Shown: piece by piece, positions 9,760 to 18,914 of the stretch
Position numbering within the stretch: position 1 is the stretch's first letter
Layout: the number at the start of each line of letters is the position of its first letter
NCBI RefSeq assembly: GCF_002980495.1
Contig: NZ_PVBR01000016.1
Span: forward strand, 50,828-114,827
Source: Phyllobacterium phragmitis
GTDB taxonomy: Bacteria; Pseudomonadota; Alphaproteobacteria; Rhizobiales; Rhizobiaceae
Length of the DNA: 64,000 nt
Direction of reading: 5' to 3'
The notes under the pieces: generated by a model
The model's input: the letters and a program-made list of their open reading frames with translations, nothing else
Told to the model about the DNA's origin: nothing
Databases searched by the model: none
Translations under genes and position numbers: made by a program

Positions 9760-10971
9760 CTACCTTCCGGCAGCGAGCGATTGCACCATCGCAGACAGGC
9801 GTTCGCAGGCGCTCTCCAGTTGGCGATTGGAGGCTGCGATCGACAATCGGATGAAGCCGGGCGCGCCGAACGCCGCTCCGGGCACGCTGGACAGGCCGAA
9901 TTCCTGCAGCAGATGGGAGGCCAAAGCAGTGTCGTCGGAGATAAGCTCCCCCGCCAACGTCTTGCGGCCTAGAAGCCTGCCTGCGCCGATGAAGGCATAG
10001 AAGGCCCCCTCCGGCGGGGTGAAATCGAGCTCTGCGATGCCGGCAAGCCGATCCGCTACGATCTTTGCGCGTCCGGCAAAGATGCCCGCAGCGTCACGGA
10101 CAAAGGCCTGGTCACCGGTCAGTGCGGCAAGCGCGGCTGCCTGGGAGACGGTGGAGACTGAAGAGACGCTCTGCGATTGCATCTTGTTCAAGGCAGCGAT
10201 CAGCGTCTTCGGGCCGGCCGCATAGCCGACACGCCAGCCGGTCATCGCATAGGCTTTGGAGACCCCGTTGACGATCAGCGTGCGATCGCGAAGTTCAGGG
10301 CAAGCTTGACCAAAAGAGACGAAGACGACGTCATTCAACAGGATATGTTCGTAGATTTCGTCCGAAACCACCAGCACATGGGGATGGCGGGCCAACACGG
10401 CGGCAAGAGCGCGATAATCATGGGTCGAATAGATCGCGCCGGTCGGATTGGAGGGAGAATTCAACATCAGCCAGCGGGTTTTCGGCGTGATAGCGGCTTC
10501 AAGCTTTTCAGCCGTGATCTTGAATCCCGTGTCCGGCCCGCACGCAACATAGACCGGCTGACCGCCGTGCAGGGAAACGATATCGCCGTAGGAAACCCAG
10601 CAGGGCGTTGGAATGATGACTTCATCGCCCGGCTCAAGCGTTGCCAGAAAGACATCGAACAGGATCTGCTTGGCACCATTTGCCACCATCACCTCATCGA
10701 CGGAGTATTCCAGCCCGTTCTCGGTCTTGAACTTCTCGACAATTGCCCTTCGCAACGCCTCTGTGCCGGCGGGCGCACCGTAGCGTATGCCGCCGGCGCG
10801 GATCGCCGAGCAGGCGGCTTCGGTCACATGAGCCGGCGGCTCAAAATCCGGTTCACCGAGGGAAAGGTCTATAATGTCCCGACCCTCGGCTGTCAGTTTC
10901 CTGGCAGCCATGGCTATTGCCATGCTGGGCGACGACTTGATGCCGGCAGCCCGCCTGTTCTCGAAAGTCAT
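9760..10971 (-). CDS. Class I/II pyridoxal-phosphate aminotransferase (aspartate aminotransferase Ib-like)
   Basis: The 403-residue enzyme has the fold-type I signature: SLGEPDF near residue 37, YGAPAGTEALR, NSPSNPTGA near 171, SDEIY near 203, and the PLP Lys 239 in SKAYAMTGWRVGY. It would move an amino group between an amino acid and a 2-oxo acid in the cytosol. AGGAAG lies upstream of the ATG at 10971. It sits between hyuB and the kdgD-like gene, so its likely job is to turn the amino acid freed by the hydantoinase-type enzyme into the corresponding keto acid. Substrate unknown. Confidence 0.88.
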   Translation of the reverse strand: MTFENRRAAGIKSSPSMAIAMAARKLTAEGRDIIDLSLGEPDFEPPAHVTEAACSAIRAGGIRYGAPAGTEALRRAIVEKFKTENGLEYSVDEVMVANGAKQILFDVFLATLEPGDEVIIPTPCWVSYGDIVSLHGGQPVYVACGPDTGFKITAEKLEAAITPKTRWLMLNSPSNPTGAIYSTHDYRALAAVLARHPHVLVVSDEIYEHILLNDVVFVSFGQACPELRDRTLIVNGVSKAYAMTGWRVGYAAGPKTLIAALNKMQSQSVSSVSTVSQAAALAALTGDQAFVRDAAGIFAGRAKIVADRLAGIAELDFTPPEGAFYAFIGAGRLLGRKTLAGELISDDTALASHLLQEFGLSSVPGAAFGAPGFIRLSIAASNRQLESACERLSAMVQSLAAGR

Positions 10972-11041
10972 CTCAATCTTCCTGTAAATTTCGCGTATTC
11001 GAGGCCGGACGAAGCTCTCGCATCGCCCAGCCTCCGGGGGA

Positions 11042-12679
11042 TCACTTCGTCACCACGTAATCGAAATCACGGTCGCGCCGGGCGGCGGCGGCGTCCCGGT
11101 CATCGGCAGGTCCATACCCGCCGCCGCCAGGGAGTTGCAGGATCAGCCGACGCCCTGCCGGCACATGTTGACGCCCCTTGGACGACAACACCGTGCCGTC
11201 ATCGAGCAGCACAGCGCCCGGCGCGCCGTTCTCGCCGCCTTCGCGCCCCCGTGCGGGGTGGTCGACACGATCGAACATGGCGTTGAAATAAATCTCATGC
11301 CCCGCCGTTGGCGAAATCTCCACGACCTGGCCCAGACCGCCGCGAAACCGGCCTGCGCCGCCGGAACCGTCCCGCAACTCCTTGCGCCAGAAGATCACGG
11401 GACCGACATGCTCGGTGGCCTCGATCGACATGGAATGCACGCCGCTCGGGAAGGCCGTTGCGTTCAGACCGTCGAGTTTCGAGCGCGCGCCCGCGCCACC
11501 GCTATTGAACAGCAATACTTCTGCACGCTGTCCTCCGTCTGCCGGAGCGCCTTCTCCCTGCAGTGGCCGCGCACTGACATGAAGATTCCACAGCGCGCCC
11601 GCACCTTCGGCGGGAACGCGACCCGGCAGCATTTTGTGGACCGCTCCGAGCACCGCATCTGGAACAAGGTGCCCAAGCACATGACGCACCGAAACCGGAG
11701 CCGGGTGCTGCGCATTGAGAATGCAGTCTCGCGGCGCCACCACACGGAACGGCAGCAGCGAGGCATGGTTGTTCGGAATTTCCGGCGCGATCGAGCACTT
11801 AAGGCCGTAGCAGGCATAGGCCGCCGAATAGATCAGGGGGCAGTTGATACCCTTCGGGCTTGCGGGCGATGTGCCCTCAAAATCTGCGAGGATGTGGTCG
11901 CCCGCCACGTCAAGGCGCACGGCGATGTCGATCGGCGACCCGTAACCATCGACACGCATGACGTTCGAATAGGTCCCTTTCGGCAGGGTTGCCAACCGTT
12001 CAAGCGTCGCATCATAACTGCGCTTGAAGATGAAATCGGCAAGGTTCTCCAGATCGGCGAGTTCGAACTCGTCCATCATGTCCATCAGGCGGCGATGGCC
12101 GATCTCGTTGCAGGCCGCCAGCGAATAGACATCGCCGACCACCTGATGGCTTTCGCGGACATTGTTGCGAAGAATGTTCACCAGGTCCTTGTTGACCACG
12201 CCGCGCTCGGCAAACTTCATGATCGGAACGAAGATGCCTTCCTCGTAGACCTCGTTGGCATCGGGACCAAAGCCGCGGCCGCCGACATCCACGACATGCG
12301 CCGTGCAGGCAAAATAGCCGACGAGAGCGCCCTTGCGGAAGCTCGGCGACACGACGGTGAAATCGTGCAGATGGCCGGTGCCCTTCCACGGATCGTTGGT
12401 GATGTAGACGTCGCCCTCGAAGATATTCTCCGGACCGATATCACGGATGAAGTGGCCGACAGCTTCCGCCATCGCGTTGACGTGGCCCGGCGTTCCGGTG
12501 ACGGCCTGGGCGATCATCTTGCCGCCGCGGTTGAAGACCCCGGCGGACAAGTCGCCCGATTCACGCACGCTGGTGCTGAAGGCGGTGCGAATGAGCGTGA
12601 CCGCCTGTTCCTCGACGACCGAGATCAGCCGGTTCCACATGATCTGCATGTGGACGTCGGAAAGTGCATTGGTTTTCAT
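11042..12679 (-). CDS. hyuB: Hydantoinase/oxoprolinase beta-type subunit (HyuB family)
   Basis: HyuB-family subunits work with HyuA in ATP-dependent opening of five-membered cyclic amides (N-methylhydantoin, 5-oxoproline) or, in relatives, acetone carboxylation. The 545-residue protein shows the family pattern: S.RE.GD.SAG near the N terminus, TGTPGHVN, and DGTVLSSKG plus the Gly-rich LQLPGGGGYG near the C terminus. The start at 12679 is set by GGAGGATTTCCC; an in-frame TTG upstream lies inside the end of hyuA. It follows hyuA by 14 bases, so the pair is co-expressed. The cyclic substrate cannot be named. Confidence 0.88.
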   Translation of the reverse strand: MKTNALSDVHMQIMWNRLISVVEEQAVTLIRTAFSTSVRESGDLSAGVFNRGGKMIAQAVTGTPGHVNAMAEAVGHFIRDIGPENIFEGDVYITNDPWKGTGHLHDFTVVSPSFRKGALVGYFACTAHVVDVGGRGFGPDANEVYEEGIFVPIMKFAERGVVNKDLVNILRNNVRESHQVVGDVYSLAACNEIGHRRLMDMMDEFELADLENLADFIFKRSYDATLERLATLPKGTYSNVMRVDGYGSPIDIAVRLDVAGDHILADFEGTSPASPKGINCPLIYSAAYACYGLKCSIAPEIPNNHASLLPFRVVAPRDCILNAQHPAPVSVRHVLGHLVPDAVLGAVHKMLPGRVPAEGAGALWNLHVSARPLQGEGAPADGGQRAEVLLFNSGGAGARSKLDGLNATAFPSGVHSMSIEATEHVGPVIFWRKELRDGSGGAGRFRGGLGQVVEISPTAGHEIYFNAMFDRVDHPARGREGGENGAPGAVLLDDGTVLSSKGRQHVPAGRRLILQLPGGGGYGPADDRDAAAARRDRDFDYVVTK

Positions 12680-12693
12680 GGGAAATCCTCCGT

Positions 12694-14787
12694 TCAAGCG
12701 GCTTGCTTGATACGCACGAGCAGGCAGCCATCGGCCTGCATGATGACTTCGCGGCTCGCCGTGATGATGGTCGACGTCTCGCGTTCGGTGATGACGGCGG
12801 GGCCCGCGATCCAGTCGCCCGGCTTCATGTCCTGACGCGAAACGACCGATGCCGTCTGGAAGCTGCCTTCCTGCACGTCGAAGATTTCGCGTGTACCGCG
12901 GGCGGCGACAGAAGAGGCTGCCTTGCTGGTTTTGCGGATTTTCTGCGGAGGCGTAACTTTGGACGCCGCTCGCAGGGACCAGCTAACGATCTCGACATCG
13001 AGACCATCAATGATGCGACCGAAAAACTTTGCGTACTGCTCGTCGAAAAGCTTGCGAAACAGCATACCGTCTGCATCGGAATAGGTCCGCACTTCGATGG
13101 TGACCGGAACCTCCCAGCCTTGTCCGACGTAGCGCATGTAGGCCGTGCATTCGAGATCGGGATCGGCGTCCGGAGCGCCGGAACGGACAAACGAGGTCGC
13201 TTCCACGATAAGCTCCGAGATCGTCGCATTGATCGCGTCGGCTTCAAAACGACTGAGGCGGCTATAGGCACTGCGAACCGACTCGAACCCGAACGGTGCG
13301 CGCAGGAAGCCGATGGCCGAACCGACGCCGGCGCCCGGTGGGATCAGCAGTTCCGACATGCCAAGCTTTTCGCAAAGCCGGGCGGCATGGATCGGCGCGG
13401 CGCCGCCAAAGGCGATCATGGTGTACTCTGAGAGCTCCTTGCCGTTCTCCACCGCATGCATGCGGGCGGCATTGCTCATGTTCTCATCGACCATTTCGCT
13501 CAGGCCGTAGGCGGCGGTCGCAACGTCCGTGCCGAGCTTTTCGGCAAGGTCGTGCTGCATGGCCCGGTCCGAGGCCGGGCGGTCGAGTTTCATCGCACCG
13601 CCTGCGAACTCGTCGGCATCGAGCCTGCCAAGGATGAGATCGGCGTCCGTTACCGTCGGGTTTTCACCGCCGCGGCCATAGCAGGCCGGTCCCGGCTCGG
13701 ACCCCGCACTGTGCGGGCCGACGCGGATCTGGCGCATGCTGTCGATGGTCGCGATGGAGCCACCGCCGGCGCCGATCTCGACCATTTCGATGACCGGAAT
13801 GGAAATCGGCATGCCGCTACCCTTCTTGAAGCGATAGGTGCGGGCAACTTCGAATGTTTTGGACGTCTTCGGTGTCTGGCCTTCGATCAGGCATATTTTG
13901 GCTGTCGTGCCACCCATGTCATAGGACAGCACCTGGTCGAGGCCATAACTGCCGGCGATATGAGCCGCGAAGATCGCACCGCCGGCCGGTCCTGACTCCA
14001 GCAGGCGTACCGGAAACTCGACCGCGCTTTCCACGCTGATAATGCCACCACCCGAATGGATCATGAAGACCGGGCAGCGGGTGCCCTCCTCCGTCAACCT
14101 GCCGACGAGGCGGTTGAGGTAAGACGCCATCAGCGGCTTGACGAAAGCGTTGGCGCACACAGTATTGAAGCGCTGGAATTCACGCATCTGCGGCGAGACT
14201 TCCGAAGAGATCGACACCGCAATATCCGATTTCCTGGCCAGCAGACGGTCACGCACGATCTTTTCATGAGCGCCGTTCAGGTAGGAATGAATGAAGCCGA
14301 TCGCCACGCTCTCATAGCCCGCCGCAACGATATGTTCGCAAAGGTCATCGACTTCGGCGAGGTCCAGCGCCTTGAGAACGGAGCCATCCGCGCCTATGCG
14401 CTCATCGAGCACGAAACGCTCGTTACGGGCGACCAGCGGCGCGGGCAGGACAATGTCGAGATCATATTGTTCGAACCGGCTTTCGGTGCGCATCTCGATG
14501 ACGTCGCGGAAGCCCTTGGTGGTGATGAACGCCGTCTTCGCCCCACGCCGCTCGATCAGCGCATTCGTGGCGAGCGTGGTGCCGTGGATGATCGTATCGA
14601 TATCGCAGAGGTCGACCCCTGCCACCTCGGCGACCTGATGGATGCCCCTGACGATCGCGTTTTCCGGAAAGGAATGATCGGTCAGCACTTTGATCGAATG
14701 GAGCTCGATGCCGACCTCCATCGCGACGTCGGTGAAGGTCCCGCCGATATCGACACCTACCCTGATCTGCTTGCCATCTCTCGCCAT
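12694..14787 (-). CDS. hyuA: Hydantoinase/oxoprolinase alpha-type subunit (HyuA family)
   Basis: The 697-residue ATP-binding subunit begins with an actin-like phosphate loop (GVDIGGTFTDV near residue 12). It continues with HGTTLATNALIERRGAKTA, a PSGGG-like HSGGGIISVE, SYDMGGTTAK and IGAGGGSIA, all typical of HyuA/5-oxoprolinase. It would phosphorylate the cyclic amide so that ring opening can proceed. GGAGCAC stands about twelve bases before the ATG. The gene lies 179 bases after the ABC substrate-binding protein gene, with a hairpin between them, and 14 bases before hyuB. N-methylhydantoinase, 5-oxoprolinase and acetone-carboxylase-like roles remain open; the transporter type favours an amino-acid-like substrate. 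Confidence 0.88.
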   Translation of the reverse strand: MARDGKQIRVGVDIGGTFTDVAMEVGIELHSIKVLTDHSFPENAIVRGIHQVAEVAGVDLCDIDTIIHGTTLATNALIERRGAKTAFITTKGFRDVIEMRTESRFEQYDLDIVLPAPLVARNERFVLDERIGADGSVLKALDLAEVDDLCEHIVAAGYESVAIGFIHSYLNGAHEKIVRDRLLARKSDIAVSISSEVSPQMREFQRFNTVCANAFVKPLMASYLNRLVGRLTEEGTRCPVFMIHSGGGIISVESAVEFPVRLLESGPAGGAIFAAHIAGSYGLDQVLSYDMGGTTAKICLIEGQTPKTSKTFEVARTYRFKKGSGMPISIPVIEMVEIGAGGGSIATIDSMRQIRVGPHSAGSEPGPACYGRGGENPTVTDADLILGRLDADEFAGGAMKLDRPASDRAMQHDLAEKLGTDVATAAYGLSEMVDENMSNAARMHAVENGKELSEYTMIAFGGAAPIHAARLCEKLGMSELLIPPGAGVGSAIGFLRAPFGFESVRSAYSRLSRFEADAINATISELIVEATSFVRSGAPDADPDLECTAYMRYVGQGWEVPVTIEVRTYSDADGMLFRKLFDEQYAKFFGRIIDGLDVEIVSWSLRAASKVTPPQKIRKTSKAASSVAARGTREIFDVQEGSFQTASVVSRQDMKPGDWIAGPAVITERETSTIITASREVIMQADGCLLVRIKQAA

Positions 14788-14928
14788 TTTCTAAAAGTGC
14801 TCCATGGTTGAACTGTCATTGTGCCGCGACTGGGAAGGGTTGGATTTCCGACATGCAGCGGCCAATCCCCGCCCGCACAGTCAGGCGGAGGTTGAGAGAA
14901 CTCTTCAGTTGTTGAAGTTTGTGATGCC

Positions 14929-14957
14929 CTGCGCGGTTGCCTCAGGCTTCCGCGCAG
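14929..14957 (-). terminator. Hairpin after the ABC substrate-binding protein gene
   Basis: CTGCGCGG (14929-14936) pairs with CCGCGCAG (14950-14957), ten bases after the minus-strand stop. There is no T-run, so it may act as an RNase barrier that keeps the binding-protein transcript abundant rather than as a full terminator. Confidence 0.4.
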
Positions 14958-14966
14958 CGCTCGTTG

Positions 14967-15812
14967 TTATTGCTTGCCGGTAAAGTCTATGCCCGGCAGC
15001 GTGGTCGGAAGCTTGGCGCGATCGACGCCGATCCATTTCTTGTAAAGCTTGTCGAGCGTGCCGTCCGCGGTGCGGCGGTTGACGAAGTCCGTCAGGAACG
15101 CCCGCATTTCGTCATCTCCCTTGCGAACGGCCATGCCCTGGAAATTGTCCGCCACCTTGTACTTGCGTTCGTATTCCGCGCTATGTCCCGTCTTTTCGAT
15201 GACGAGACCGTAGGTCACGCTGCCGAGGATGGCATCGACCTGGCCGGACAGCAGTGACTGAACCGTGGTTGCGTCGTCATCGAAGCGCTTGATCTTCGTG
15301 CTCGGCGGAGCGGCCTTGGTCAGGATCGGTTCGAAGACGCTTCCGCGGTTCACACCGATCACATATTGACCGAGATCCTCATTGCCCTTGATCGCCGCGT
15401 CTTTCCTGGCCCAGACCGTGATGTCGTTGGAAGAGTACGGGATGACATACTGGATCACCTTTGCGCGCTCTTCCGTAATGGTCATGGAGGGCACCAGGAA
15501 GTCGACATTGCTGTTGACGAGCAGCGGGATACGGTTCTGTCCGGTAATGCGCTCGAATTTTGGTTCGACGCCCAATTCCTTTGCGATGAGTTTCGCAACC
15601 TCGATGTCGAACCCTTCGCTTTGGCCGTTCTGGTCGATGAAACCCCATGGAAACTGGTCCATCTGGACTCCGATGGTTGCCGAACCCTTGGCCTTGATCT
15701 CCTCCGGCGTGATGGCTTCGGCCGAGGTGGCGAAGGACGCTGCTGCCAGAAGGATTGCAGCAAACCCCGCCGAGATCCTGGAACGCGAGACACCCAGTGC
15801 TGAATTGAACAT
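14967..15812 (-). CDS. Polar amino-acid ABC transporter substrate-binding protein
   Basis: The 281-residue protein has a signal peptide (positive start, hydrophobic residues 12-28, cleavage likely after an A-E-A motif near 33). A family-3 solute-binding fold follows, with FPWGFID, EGFDIEVAK, LLVNSNVDFLVPSMTITEERA and GVNRGSV. It would capture an amino-acid-like ligand in the periplasm for the two permeases and ATPase encoded upstream. GGAGGTACAAAC precedes ATG. The ligand may be the hydantoin or lactam processed by HyuA/HyuB. Some clade-3 binding proteins take non-standard amino acids. Confidence 0.9.
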   Translation of the reverse strand: MFNSALGVSRSRISAGFAAILLAAASFATSAEAITPEEIKAKGSATIGVQMDQFPWGFIDQNGQSEGFDIEVAKLIAKELGVEPKFERITGQNRIPLLVNSNVDFLVPSMTITEERAKVIQYVIPYSSNDITVWARKDAAIKGNEDLGQYVIGVNRGSVFEPILTKAAPPSTKIKRFDDDATTVQSLLSGQVDAILGSVTYGLVIEKTGHSAEYERKYKVADNFQGMAVRKGDDEMRAFLTDFVNRRTADGTLDKLYKKWIGVDRAKLPTTLPGIDFTGKQ

Positions 15813-15848
15813 GTTTGTACCTCCGGTTGGTTTGTGGCTGTTCGTTTC

Positions 15849-16499
15849 TTACCGAGCGGCGTTGAGACGCCGTTCGACCCTTGTGCTGAAGTAGGTCAGG
15901 GGTAGGCAGATGAAGAAGTATATGAGCCCGACCGCCCCGTAGACCTGCAAGGGTTGGAAGGTGATGTTCGCCATCAGCTGACCCGAGCGGGTCAACTCGG
16001 TCAGTCCGAGCAGCGCCGCCAGGGCGGTGCCCTTGATCAGATTGACCAGAAAGCCGATGGTTGCCGGCAGCCCGATGCGGAAGGCCTGGGGGAGAACCAC
16101 ATCGATCATGCGGTGGACATAGCCGATGCCGAGCGCACGGGCGGCTTCACCCTGGCCGTCTGGAACCGCCTGGATGCTGCCGCGCCAGATCTCGCCGAGA
16201 AATGCGCTGGCATGCAGCGACAGACCGACCGTCAGGGCAACCCAGACATCCACCTTGAAGCCAAGAAGCGGCAGACCGAAATAGACGAAGAAGAGTTGGA
16301 CGAGCAACGGCGTGCCCTGGAATATCTGGATGTAAACGGCCATTATTCCGCGCAACACCGTCCAGTTGCTCGTCCGCCCCAGCGCGACCGCAAGGCCCAG
16401 AGCACCGCCGAGCGTGAAGGCGAGCAAGGAGAGAACGACCGTCCAGCGGGCGCCTTCAAGAAGGAAGAGAAACTCAGCAAAACCAAATTCACGGATCAT
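15849..16499 (-). CDS. Amino-acid ABC transporter permease (HisM/GlnP type)
   Basis: The 216-residue inner-membrane protein has about five helices. The EAA loop reads DGQGEAARALGIGYVHRMIDVVLPQAFR, split here as EAARALG and VLPQAFR, which docks the ATPase. FQGTPLLVQLFFVYFGLP near residue 60 is the usual GTP/FQ permease signature. Nine bases separate it from the preceding permease gene. It would pair with that protein to form a heterodimeric channel. Confidence 0.9.
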   Translation of the reverse strand: MIREFGFAEFLFLLEGARWTVVLSLLAFTLGGALGLAVALGRTSNWTVLRGIMAVYIQIFQGTPLLVQLFFVYFGLPLLGFKVDVWVALTVGLSLHASAFLGEIWRGSIQAVPDGQGEAARALGIGYVHRMIDVVLPQAFRIGLPATIGFLVNLIKGTALAALLGLTELTRSGQLMANITFQPLQVYGAVGLIYFFICLPLTYFSTRVERRLNAAR

Positions 16500-16508
16500 C
16501 GCGCCGCC

Positions 16509-17177
16509 TCACTTTGCCGGATAGGAGAAGTAGGTTCTGCCGACGATTTGCAGGGCGACAGAGAAGAATTGCGACAGCAGGAGATAGATGGCGCCAAGCA
16601 CCAAATAGATTTCGAAGCTCCGGAAGGTTTGCGCATCCAGCGTCTGGGCCATGTAGGTGAGCTCTTCCGCTGACACCGATGCCACGAGGCTTGAATTCAA
16701 CATCATCAAGATGAACTGGCTGCACAGGGCCGGATAGACCGCACGGATCGCAGGGCGGAACACGATGAAGCGATAGATATCGATCGTGTGCATGCCCAAC
16801 GCCCTGCCTGCCTCGATCTGTCCTGGCCGGATGGACTGCACTCCCCCCCTGACGATTTCGGCGGCATAGGCCGCGCAGTTAAGGGTCATCGCCAGGATGG
16901 CCGCTTCTTCACCGCCGAGCCTTATGCCGAGTGACGGCATGCCGAAGTAGATAAAGAAGACCTGAACCAGAAACGGTGTGTTGCGGATCAGCTCGGTATA
17001 TCCAACCGCAATCATCCGCACAGGCGGCAGTTTGCTCATGCGCATCAGCACGAAAACAACGCCTAGCATCAGCCCCAGGACCATGGAGATCGCCGAAATC
17101 TTGAGCGTCATGATCGCTCCGCTCAACAGCATCGGCCAGGCAGCGAAAACCGGAGCGAAATCGAAGGTATAATGCAT
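16509..17177 (-). CDS. Amino-acid ABC transporter permease (HisQ/GlnP type)
   Basis: This 222-residue membrane protein is the partner of the other permease. RNTPFLVQVFFIYFG near residue 65 and the EAA motif (EAGRALGMHTIDIYRFIVFRP) identify it as a HisMQ-type subunit. The start at 17177 comes 13 bases after the ATPase gene. The two permeases share only the family pattern, which suggests a heterodimer. Confidence 0.9.
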   Translation of the reverse strand: MHYTFDFAPVFAAWPMLLSGAIMTLKISAISMVLGLMLGVVFVLMRMSKLPPVRMIAVGYTELIRNTPFLVQVFFIYFGMPSLGIRLGGEEAAILAMTLNCAAYAAEIVRGGVQSIRPGQIEAGRALGMHTIDIYRFIVFRPAIRAVYPALCSQFILMMLNSSLVASVSAEELTYMAQTLDAQTFRSFEIYLVLGAIYLLLSQFFSVALQIVGRTYFSYPAK

Positions 17178-17190
17178 CGACTTCCCTCGC

Positions 17191-17946
17191 TCAGTGATTG
17201 AGGATTTGGCTGAGGAACGCTTTTGTGCGCTCGTGGCTCGGGCTACTGAAGAATTCTTCCGGTTTGGCGCTTTCGATTATTTCGCCGCGATCCATGAAGA
17301 TCACACGGTGGGCGACAGCCCGCGCAAAGCCCATTTCATGGGTGACGCAGATCATCGTGATGCCGTCGTCAGCCAACGAGATCATCGTGTCGAGTACCTC
17401 CTTGACCATTTCGGGATCCAACGCAGAGGTCGGCTCGTCGAAAAGCATGATTTTGGGATCCATGCACAATGCCCGAGCGATGGCGACGCGCTGTTGCTGG
17501 CCCCCTGATAGCTGCGCCGGATATTTCGACGCCTGCTCCGCGATGTGAACGCGCTCCAGATAGCGCATGGCCTTCTCTTTTGCCGCGGCGACAGAGGTCC
17601 TCCGCACCCTGCGCTGAGCCAGCATGCAGTTATTGAGAACGGTCAGGTGGGGGAAGAGATTGAACTGCTGAAAGACCATGCCGACATCGCGGCGAATATG
17701 GTCGGCGTTTGCGCCCTTCTGGCTGAGCTGCGTACCATTGACGCTGATCACCCCTTCATGGATCTCTTCCAGATGATTGATGCATCGGATCAGCGTCGAC
17801 TTGCCCGAACCGGAGGGCCCGCAAAGAACGATATGTTCGCCGGTGGCGACGTTCAGGTTTATGCCCTTCAGCACCTGCAAGGCGCCGTACCATTTGTTGA
17901 CGCCGATCATCTCGATGGCTTTTTGCGACATCCTGTTTTCGCCCAT
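17191..17946 (-). CDS. Amino-acid ABC transporter ATP-binding protein
   Basis: The 251-residue ATPase has Walker [11 protein letters not shown]-loop [11 protein letters not shown], signature LSGGQQQR, Walker [14 protein letters not shown] and H-loop THEM, typical of GlnQ/HisP subunits. The start at 17946 is set by GGAGGGAATAGCA. An in-frame GTG at 17961 lies inside that ribosome site and is rejected. The gene follows the RidA gene by 17 bases, so the transporter and RidA are probably one transcript. Confidence 0.93.
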   Translation of the reverse strand: MGENRMSQKAIEMIGVNKWYGALQVLKGINLNVATGEHIVLCGPSGSGKSTLIRCINHLEEIHEGVISVNGTQLSQKGANADHIRRDVGMVFQQFNLFPHLTVLNNCMLAQRRVRRTSVAAAKEKAMRYLERVHIAEQASKYPAQLSGGQQQRVAIARALCMDPKIMLFDEPTSALDPEMVKEVLDTMISLADDGITMICVTHEMGFARAVAHRVIFMDRGEIIESAKPEEFFSSPSHERTKAFLSQILNH

Positions 17947-17963
17947 TGCTATTCCCTCCACTG

Positions 17964-18437
17964 TCAGGATCCCGTCGCGACTTCGAACACGGCATCGACT
18001 TCCACCGAGCAGCCGCGGGGAAGCGAGCCGGCGCCAAGCGCGGTTCGAACGTGCCGGCCTTTCTCGCCAAAAATCTCGACAAGCAAATCGGATGCACCAT
18101 CGATCACGGCGGGGTGCCCCTTGAAATCAGCTGGTGCATTGACAAAACCGCGCAGCTGAACGCAGGCGACGAGCCGATCGAGATCGCCATCGAGCGCAGC
18201 ATTGACGCGCGCCACCAGGTTAAGGGCGCAAAGGCGTGCGGCCTGATATCCCTCTTCCGGAGAAATATCCTTTCCGACCACGCCGAGAAAATGGTCGATG
18301 CCGTCTATCCTCGGGATCTGGCCTGAAATGGAGAGAAGGTTCCCCGTGAACCGGTAGGGAATGTAGTTGCCCGACGGCGAAATTATCGAGGGCAATACGA
18401 TGCCCAGCTCGGAAAGGCGTGCGGAAACGACACCCAT
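17964..18437 (-). CDS. RidA/YjgF-family protein
   Basis: The 157-residue protein resembles the YjgF-YER057c-UK114 family (a longer subgroup than the 128-residue RidA), with [11 protein letters not shown] near residue 37, [18 protein letters not shown] and a [19 protein letters not shown] tail. RidA proteins hydrolyse reactive enamine and imine intermediates from PLP enzymes; the Arg near residue 118, in the G.HVRTA stretch, is in the expected position. AGGTGG lies upstream of the ATG. As first gene of the operon with the aminotransferase, it may clear an imine made in this pathway, or act as an amide hydrolase. Confidence 0.82.
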   Translation of the reverse strand: MGVVSARLSELGIVLPSIISPSGNYIPYRFTGNLLSISGQIPRIDGIDHFLGVVGKDISPEEGYQAARLCALNLVARVNAALDGDLDRLVACVQLRGFVNAPADFKGHPAVIDGASDLLVEIFGEKGRHVRTALGAGSLPRGCSVEVDAVFEVATGS

Positions 18438-18562
18438 AGCAATGTTCCACCTGATTTTGATCGCGCGGCTTGCGCGAATTGTGTTCCCGGAGCCATTCGG
18501 GATATCCGATTCTGAACGTCGGATACCGTCGCTGGCTCTCTTGTTCCGAGAATGAGATTAAT

Positions 18563-18606
18563 GAAATACTATCTCATGTCAATAGCGACCTAAGAGATAC
18601 TATCTC
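18563..18606. promoter_or_regulatory. Two copies of a GAGATACTATCTC-type palindrome (candidate operators)
   Basis: The site at 18594-18606 reads GAGATACTATCTC, a palindrome apart from its centre. The site at 18563-18575 is the same with one change (GAAATACTATCTC). Their centres are 31 bases apart, three helical turns, in the promoter region of the RidA-ABC-hyu operon. They fit dimeric GntR operators. Confidence 0.6.
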
Positions 18607-18769
18607 CTAGATTCAAAAACAGCCATGATTAAAATCATCTAGGAAAATCCGCTACTTATGGTTTTTACAGAAAGCCATACGAATGAATAAAAAAATTAGC
18701 CACAAAGAAATTCGCATATAATTTCTCCCGAACGGCTCGGCATGCTGCTTATAAGTTTGTGATTGCGCT

Positions 18770-18783
18770 AGTGTGCGCACACT
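18770..18783. promoter_or_regulatory. Perfect 14-bp palindrome AGTGTGCGCACACT
   Basis: It is exactly self-complementary. A further half-site, CGCACACT, follows at 18788-18795. It lies about 140 bases upstream of the GntR start and differs from the GAGATA motif, so a second regulator may act here. Confidence 0.45.
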
Positions 18784-18806
18784 GAGTCGCACACTACCCA
18801 CCATTG

Positions 18807-18838
18807 AGATAGCACCACTGGATCGGGTCATGCTATCT
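18807..18838. promoter_or_regulatory. Inverted repeat AGATAGCA / TGCTATCT upstream of the GntR gene
   Basis: The arms at 18807-18814 and 18831-18838 are perfect inverted copies separated by 16 bases. They contain the GAGATA-type half-site seen in the operon-side palindromes. This suggests autoregulation of the GntR gene. Confidence 0.4.
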
Positions 18839-18914
18839 TGTATCGGAGGTTGGGAATTCCTATCAGATAGACGCTGCTGATCGAAGACGGCGGCACGAAT
18901 TGAACAGGTGACAT

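Larger units (their letters stand above)
18438..18914. other. Divergent promoter region of the catabolic operon and the GntR gene
   Basis: These 477 bases contain no gene. The part from about 18555 to 18730 is AT-rich and includes a TATAAT-like element near 18716. Several palindromes listed separately lie here, as expected for a regulator controlling two divergent promoters. Confidence 0.6.
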
